A program made the translations under genes and the position numbers. From NCBI GenBank assembly GCA_002749535.1, contig MZZL01000390.1, forward strand, positions 509,778-573,777: a stretch of DNA of 64,000 nt. Reading direction: 5' to 3'. Position 1 is the stretch's first letter, and every line of letters begins with the position of its first letter. Positions 58,619 through 64,000 of the stretch are shown here, piece by piece. Source of the stretch: Apophysomyces variabilis. Lineage: Eukaryota > Mucoromycota > Mucoromycetes > Mucorales > Mucoraceae. The notes under the pieces were generated by a model that saw only the letters and a list, made by a program, of their open reading frames with translations, made no database searches and had not been told where the DNA came from.

Positions 58619-59322
58619 TACTGGTGATTTTCCTAGTTGTTTGGTGCATTTCTATTTTTCATTTGTGGACTGGGATTTAAGTTTTTGCGGAGTACAAAAA
58701 AATCTGCATGATTGGTTGAAATATTTGCAGTTCCAATGTTGATGCATGTTATCTAAAGAGATACGCTTTTTGTTCCGTTTTGCTATACTTTAAAGTAGAA
58801 ACGTAAATTTGTCAATGCATCGCTATGATCCAATTGGAAAAAAAGCTTGTGTTTTATTCGGCCTCCTCTGAAAAGTCATAACGTCTTCATTCATTTTTAG
58901 TATTAGCCTTCTTGACTCTTTCGTTCATATGCATGCGATTTCGATTCTCTGTTAACATAATCTTGACTGTGCAACTTAGGAAAGGACTCCATATACTTCA
59001 GAGTGATAAAGTTGTACACCTGTTGTCTCGAGCTGCATCTTATCAAGCAATCGGCACCATTTGCTACGTTTACCCCAAAAAGAAATACCTCGTACCTACC
59101 CCTAGCATTCAAGGAAACGTATCGACTTCTCCAATGTTCATATGAATAACAATACACGAATTTGCGACAGATAATGTTTTCATGGCTTCATGAATTAATT
59201 CACGCTTTTAATTATAATGAGGTTAGGTTTGATCTTTCAGAGTCATTGACTTTGTCAACGTACGAGCAACTACTGGTCAACTAAACGAATCCATATCTAG
59301 TAGCAGTCATTGTTCGAACGAC
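58619..59322. other. Intergenic, with an unassigned minus-strand frame
   Basis: The minus-strand frame 59157-58903 is open for 84 codons and encodes plausible sequence (RGRYEVFLFGVNVANGADCL, QQVYNFITLKYMESF). It lacks an ATG near its start and no partner exon could be joined, so it may be a 3' exon or relic. Confidence 0.3.
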
Positions 59323-59952
59323 ATGTCCGGTTCCACCGAACTTGAGACATTTAATGACAACAATTTCCCTATCCGCGCGACTACCCCAACATTAACGCGT
59401 CATGTTATGACGCGTCCCTTCATTGATAAGACGACGTGTTGTCCCTTTTTATCCTCTCTTTTGGCTTTATCTTTTGCTGCAGTTTCCATTAAGCGACTTA
59501 TTGATACCTTTGTCAATCTGATGTGTGAAAAGGGTACCCGGTAAGTCAAAGCTCACAGGCATAAGAACATCTTTCAAGAGAAGCATTGGGTGAAACAAGG
59601 TACGACAAGATTGAATGTTGTTGTTATTATTATGCAGCCATCTAATCTCAGGACACAATAGCTCTTGGACAACATATTACGAATGCCTTTCATTGTACAC
59701 TCTGTTCTGGTCAAATGCAGCAAGTTCGTCTCCGACAGCAAGGACAACCCACTTCCGGACATTCAAGACAACCTGAAACTTTGGGTGATTTCGAACAGAT
59801 GAAATCCAACAAAACGGTAAGACAACAAACGAAACAAAATGGTATCATGATTCCTAACTTTGATTCTTCTGTAGTCTAACGGCACAGACAAGCAAAACAT
59901 TCTCTACTGCGTGGGTGGGTTGGCTTCTCGTACCGGACGTGACATTCCCTGA
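59323..59952 (+). CDS. Hypothetical three-exon protein with a hydrophobic segment
   Basis: ATG at 59323 gives 73 codons, including a possible membrane segment (FLSSLLALSFAAVSIKRLI), up to a strong GTAAGT donor near 59540. A later exon ending at 59816 encodes NAFHCTLCSGQMQQVRLRQQ, and a last exon (59875-59952) joins it in phase and ends RTGRDIP. The acceptor of the first intron is not settled: the obvious CAG at about 59636 opens a different frame that stops after 37 codons. I do not recognise the protein. It could be a genuine lineage-specific gene. Confidence 0.4.
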
Positions 59953-62025
59953 CGTATACTTTTCGTGCTCACGCCCGTCATGGATTTGGTGCGGCGTGGG
60001 CACCCAGTCGGGTGTTAGGATACCCTTCGGGGGTACGTAGAAGACATCCATCATACCACTCCCATTTACAAACCATGAATTGTATTTCACGCTACTCGAA
60101 TGAATTTTGCGACCACTGGAGGATCAAGTTCATGTAAGTAAAATGTACTGCCTACATAAATCATCCACTAATGACGCATATTGTCTTATCCTTTAGCGCA
60201 AACTTGGTTCTTTTATCGACGCAAAATTTGTTTCAAAGTAGCGGAAAATATAATCCAATAGATAGTAATGTGATATCCATAACCAAGCTTTAGAAATTTT
60301 TTTTCTTCATCCTTCCATCTTCCTGTATATTTAACTCTAGTATGCATATGTTTCTGTATTGCATAAATCAAGCACAGCCTTATTTCGGGACACAGAATAA
60401 AAAATTAGAGCGGCAAAATGCCGATCATTCCGTCAAAACCAAGCTTAATAATCAAAAAAAAACCTCGGATCTAGGTTACCGATTGCACCGTCGGCAAACA
60501 AGCCGAAAGATAATACGTAATACTCTTTCTCTAGTGGGGGGCGACGCTTGTCAAATAACTTATTAACTTGACAGTGCCAGCCACGCGAGGCCAAGGAGTT
60601 GGTAGCACTACTTTTAGGCTGAAAGAAAAGAAACCTTTCCCTTGCCCCTTACAAGCTAAACTAAGATTGTTCTTCATGCCGATCGCTGACAGAAATCTGT
60701 TGTGAGTGATTAACTGCATTATCTTTTCCAAAGAAACGGGGCATTAAAACCATCTCTTTAATGCAGCTCTGTGTCGGGGTATAAGAAGAAGAAGAAGGGG
60801 TTGACGCCAACCATGATCTTTTTCCCCTAAGAAAGAGATATCCATTGGTTTAGGAGCTGACAGGAAAAGATTCAAATGGAAAGAACTTGAGAAGTTAAAG
60901 GATCGACGGATACACTTTCTGCTCTCAGCTAAATGATAGTCCAGCACTTACAGCTGTCATCGGTGACACAACAAGCCATTTCTTCTTAAAATCTCCACAT
61001 CATTCTGACACCGTATATCATTCTAACCGATGGCCTGGATTAACGCCCATGTTCTACGCTGACTATGGTATTTCCAGGGGTGGGACTGGGGGAACAAAGC
61101 AACGCCGCGCCTCTTTTCTTTTTTTCTCTTTTTTAGCCCCGGCGTTGAACAAGCCCGCTCGTACTGTAGCCGCATGGTCGGAGAAAACTGTTTCTTGGCG
61201 ATGATCGAGACCAAAAGGGAGCGGAAGTAGTCGGGAAAGAAAGTACAAGTGATCATCATTAGAAATGCACGGACCTTTAGAAAACGGATCATGAGAAAGG
61301 GAAAAGCTACTGTCAAAGCAATTTAAAAAAACAACGTCTGATGACTCATTCCACGAGACAAAAAAACAATCGCCATGCAGTACATAATTTGAAGTTTCCT
61401 GTAGCACCTTTAAGGTTTGCGTTGTGTTGCACATGTAACCATGGTATTTGAGTGGATGGTACCCAAAATAAGCATGGAAACGAGGGTCACCGATATCCAC
61501 TAGTCTATTTGATTTAATCAACAAGCCATTTCAGTCTTATGATCAATCCAAAGACATCGACTGATTAACAGAAAATGGTATGTCTGGAATTATCAATGCA
61601 TGAGCAAAATGAAGATGATTTAGGTATAATAATGATCGATGAGGGGACCCAGACGAAAGAAACTCAACCGTATGCCCCGACCATCATCCAAATAAACGGG
61701 TTAGTGTGACCCATGCCCATCAAAAAGAAGATACATGTCCCATACAGACCTAAATTAGGTAACCTCCAGCCATACTGGCCCCCTGTCACAGCTTAAAGGA
61801 CCCAACCCCATCTCCCTCTCCAGAGTAATGACGGAAAAACCAGCCTTCCATAAGGTTCTCTTAATAGAAATCTCATATATAAACGCCTTCATCACCTTGC
61901 AGGGAAAACCGACTTGAGAAAACAATTTCCCCATTACAACAACAAACATCGTCTATCCCTTTTTCTTTTTTTTCCTTTCGTTTCTTTTTGTTTTTGTTTT
62001 TCTTATATATATCATTTTGCATATC
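59953..62025. other. Intergenic, no gene supported
   Basis: A GAA-type microsatellite lies near 60786. Minus-strand frames at 60090-59854 and 61524-61063 are open but carry no motif and have odd composition. The right end, rich in T and C before 62026, is the leader of the serine-rich gene. Confidence 0.3.
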
Positions 62026-62766
62026 ATGGATATGTATTTATCCTCCTCCAACACTTCATCATCAGCATCAGCATCGTCCTCTTCAACCAAAGTTCTACCT
62101 TTAACCAAAGAAAACCTCGCACTCATGACTCAGTCTGAACCTTCTGCCGCACGCATGGCTCGTTATTGCAACGACCTGGCATCGATTTCATCCTCCATAT
62201 CCCTTCCTCCACCACGCCATGCTCGCGAACGATGCCAGTCATCCACATCCATTGACCGAGTCATGGCTTCTCCGCGTCTGCTACCATTCCCATACCACAA
62301 CGACTCCATGTTCCTGCCAACCGCCGAAAAGATCTATCACCCATATCCATCCAAACACCCGCATTCCAATGCATCCATCCATCGCGCACCACTCTATTCC
62401 CCATCCATTTCCTCTTTTACATCTGCTTCAATAACAACAACGACATCGATTCACCGACGAGCAAGCGCCGTTGATCGGCGCACACTCCCCGCTATTCCGC
62501 CTCGAAGACAAGCCAGCGCACCCCCTTTTGAAAAGGCAAAACGCCTGGTATCCAAGCAACGCCCGTCGTCTTCGAAATGTTCTGAGGTTGCTCGCGAGCT
62601 CCCTGCCGACGGACGTCGCAACTGGCTCTGGCGTGTTTGGAAATTCGTCTGCAAAAGAAAAAACAACACAAAGTCAAGCTGTCGCATGGCGGAGGCCCCT
62701 GTCTGGTACAGTCAATACACATCCAATCCTTCCCCACCTCCCGGTATGGCTATGGTGGCTGCCTAA
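62026..62766 (+). CDS. Serine-rich orphan protein with basic C-terminal part
   Basis: A single exon of 246 residues begins MDMYLSSSNTSSSASASSSS at the ATG following a pyrimidine-rich leader. The sequence is low in complexity (Ser, Pro, Thr, His) up to about residue 140, then basic: IHRRASAVDRRTLPAIPPRR and LVSKQRPSSSKCSE. A tryptophan-containing patch GRRNWLWRVWKFVCKRK precedes the end. RRAS and similar sites could be targets of basophilic kinases. No domain is recognisable; it is probably a disordered regulatory protein. The amphipathic Trp/Lys patch could bind membranes or calmodulin, which is speculative. Confidence 0.6.
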   Translation: MDMYLSSSNTSSSASASSSSTKVLPLTKENLALMTQSEPSAARMARYCNDLASISSSISLPPPRHARERCQSSTSIDRVMASPRLLPFPYHNDSMFLPTAEKIYHPYPSKHPHSNASIHRAPLYSPSISSFTSASITTTTSIHRRASAVDRRTLPAIPPRRQASAPPFEKAKRLVSKQRPSSSKCSEVARELPADGRRNWLWRVWKFVCKRKNNTKSSCRMAEAPVWYSQYTSNPSPPPGMAMVAA

Positions 62767-63885
62767 AAAAATATAACTGCGCCGCATCTTTCTCTATCCT
62801 CTCTTTGAATCCTGGTTGATCATTCCCTTCGTTACTTAATTTATGATACTTTGGACTTCTTCGATGGAACGGGAAGAAGTATTTGTTTATGCTATCTTTC
62901 ACAAGAACCAACTAGTTGAACTGAAATAAGTATTTATACCGTTCCTTATTTATTATTTGTTTGTTGTAGATCTTTTCTATTTTGCCTTTTTTTTTCACTC
63001 CACGTGCATCTTGTAATCTTAGATTAGACGTGGATTTGTCTTTGATATCTCCTATTCTCTTTCTTTTTCTTTCAACCCCATATTATACATATCCCTCTCT
63101 TTATCTCCATATTATACATATATACATTATCTTGTTTATCTATATAGTGGGCTTGTTCAATCGATGCCCCAGGACATACAATAAAAAATTCAAATTTTGA
63201 ATTACACCAACTACTTATATGCTCTTATCGATACCAAGCCATTGGCCTTTTAAAGTTAGCGCAACGCGACACAAAATGTCAGTGGGCAGTGCGACATGAA
63301 AACAAAGTGGCCTGATAAAATCTTTGATTATTCTTCTTTAATGTTTTTTTGACCGAAATTGGTGAAATAAATCATTGTTCTCAACACTTTCATTTAGACG
63401 GAAAATGTGTTAGGAACAAGCAGCTAGAACCGAATATAGAAGAATGGATCGTTATCACTACAGGAAATGGGAAGTCTGCTCATATACGATGAAGGACTGG
63501 AAATATACAAATCTGGAAAAATACGTTTTTTCTAAAATTTAACAGATCCAGATTTTGGTATAATTCTTGTATATGAGCAGTATCGTATAGATCCAGACAA
63601 GGAAGGTACATCTCCAGGTTTTTGTACCACCTAGCAATATCCGTCTATGTACGTTTCTGTACTGTATATCTATCCTTAAGCAGGTCTATTTCAGTATTGA
63701 ACATTTACTATTATTGGTTGTCTACAACTACTGTCTAGCGCTTATTTGGCTTATTTATCGTACATGTGGATGATGGTTTGTCGTTAGGAAACAGCACTAT
63801 TTCCTGCCACAGCTCAATAGATAATGACAACAAGATCAACTTTTAGACGTAAAAAAAGCAATATATTTATCAACAAAAAATGCTA
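62767..63885. other. Intergenic with a palindromic element
   Basis: T-rich 3' flank of the serine-rich gene and AT-rich sequence. The only structured item is the inverted repeat at 63476-63580. Confidence 0.35.
63476..63580. repeat. Inverted repeat of about 105 bp
   Basis: CTGCTCATATAC at 63476-63487 pairs with GTATATGAGCAG at 63569-63580. Inside, TATACAAATCTGG and CCAGATTTTGGTATA are also near-complementary, so most of the segment folds back. It may be a small MITE. Confidence 0.65.
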
Positions 63886-64000
63886 TCAGTTTTTTGTACG
63901 TTGGGAGCGCCCGGAACGGTTAATCCTGCGCTTGCCGCTTGCTGGCAGGCAAGGCGCCTCTTCACTTTCGCTGGTCTCTTCCGACGCGGCAGGATTAACC
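63886..64000 (-). CDS. C-terminal end of an unidentified protein
   Basis: A minus-strand frame is open from the window edge to the TGA at 63888-63886 (37 residues). It is acidic first (SEETSESEE) and basic at the end (GKRRINRSGRSQRTKN). This area is more GC-rich than its flank, as coding sequence is here. The tail could belong to a nuclear or transposon-encoded protein; nothing more can be said. Confidence 0.4.
   Translation of the reverse strand, partial: VNPAASEETSESEEAPCLPASGKRRINRSGRSQRTKN

Noticed and set aside
59854..60090. Minus-strand frame of 78 codons with VPPKGILTPDWVPTPHQ
   Set aside because: It overlaps the antisense of the last exon of the 59323 gene and has no recognisable domain.
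61063..61524. Minus-strand frame of 153 codons
   Set aside because: No start context, splice signals or motif; composition resembles non-coding DNA of the region.

Overview
The window is nuclear DNA from a filamentous fungus, most likely Mucoromycota (Mucorales-type). Genes are split by many short GT-AG introns, mostly about 45-65 nt. Several proteins are recognisably fungal (an Lsb1/Pin3-type SH3 protein, a Dsk2-like ubiquitin-like protein, Rtt106, TMA16, Bre1). The mobile elements (Fanzor-like, Crypton-like and DIRS-like relics) are of kinds common in early-diverging fungi. Genus cannot be read from the sequence. Exon models were built by hand; where a model is called phase-consistent, the exon lengths sum to a multiple of three with no internal stop.

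Layout: 1-7.2 kb holds the start of a ubiquitin-like protein gene (-), a mitochondrial rhodanese (+), a decayed Fanzor/TnpB-like gene (+) and a heterotrimeric G-protein alpha subunit (+). 7.6-18.3 kb holds a possible micro-gene, ribosomal protein eL37 (-), an MFS-type transporter (+), an HSL-type alpha/beta hydrolase (+), a ZIP metal transporter (-) and an animal-like eIF4E-binding protein (-). 18.8-26.4 kb is accessory: a non-LTR retrotransposon relic, a MITE and two small cysteine-containing ORFs. 26.5-50.9 kb is gene-dense: SH3 protein (-), poly(A)-binding protein (+), glutamine-dependent NAD+ synthetase (-), a four-LIM protein (+), a three-KH RNA-binding protein (+, with a duplicated 5' part at a scaffold join), a rhomboid that looks proteolytically dead (-), Bre1 (-), Rtt106 (-) and a lysophospholipid acyltransferase (-). 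51.4-57.6 kb is a pile of three transposon relics (Crypton-like, DIRS-like, Tc1/mariner-like). 57.8-64 kb holds TMA16 (+), an uncertain three-exon gene (+), a serine-rich orphan (+) and the end of another gene (-).

There are no operons. Functional themes can still be seen: translation and mRNA control (eL37, PABP, 4E-BP, TMA16, KH protein), histone and chromatin handling (Bre1 next to Rtt106) and signalling (G alpha, 4E-BP with a TOR-docking motif). Two assembly problems are visible: 133 N at 36630-36762 inside a poly-T tract, and one N at 40047 between two copies of a 1.1-kb segment.

Best leads: the Fanzor relic, the 4E-BP, the rhomboid with lost catalytic residues, a possible single-nucleotide exon in the acyltransferase, a possible 29-nt intron in Bre1, and an A-rich leader before the PABP start.
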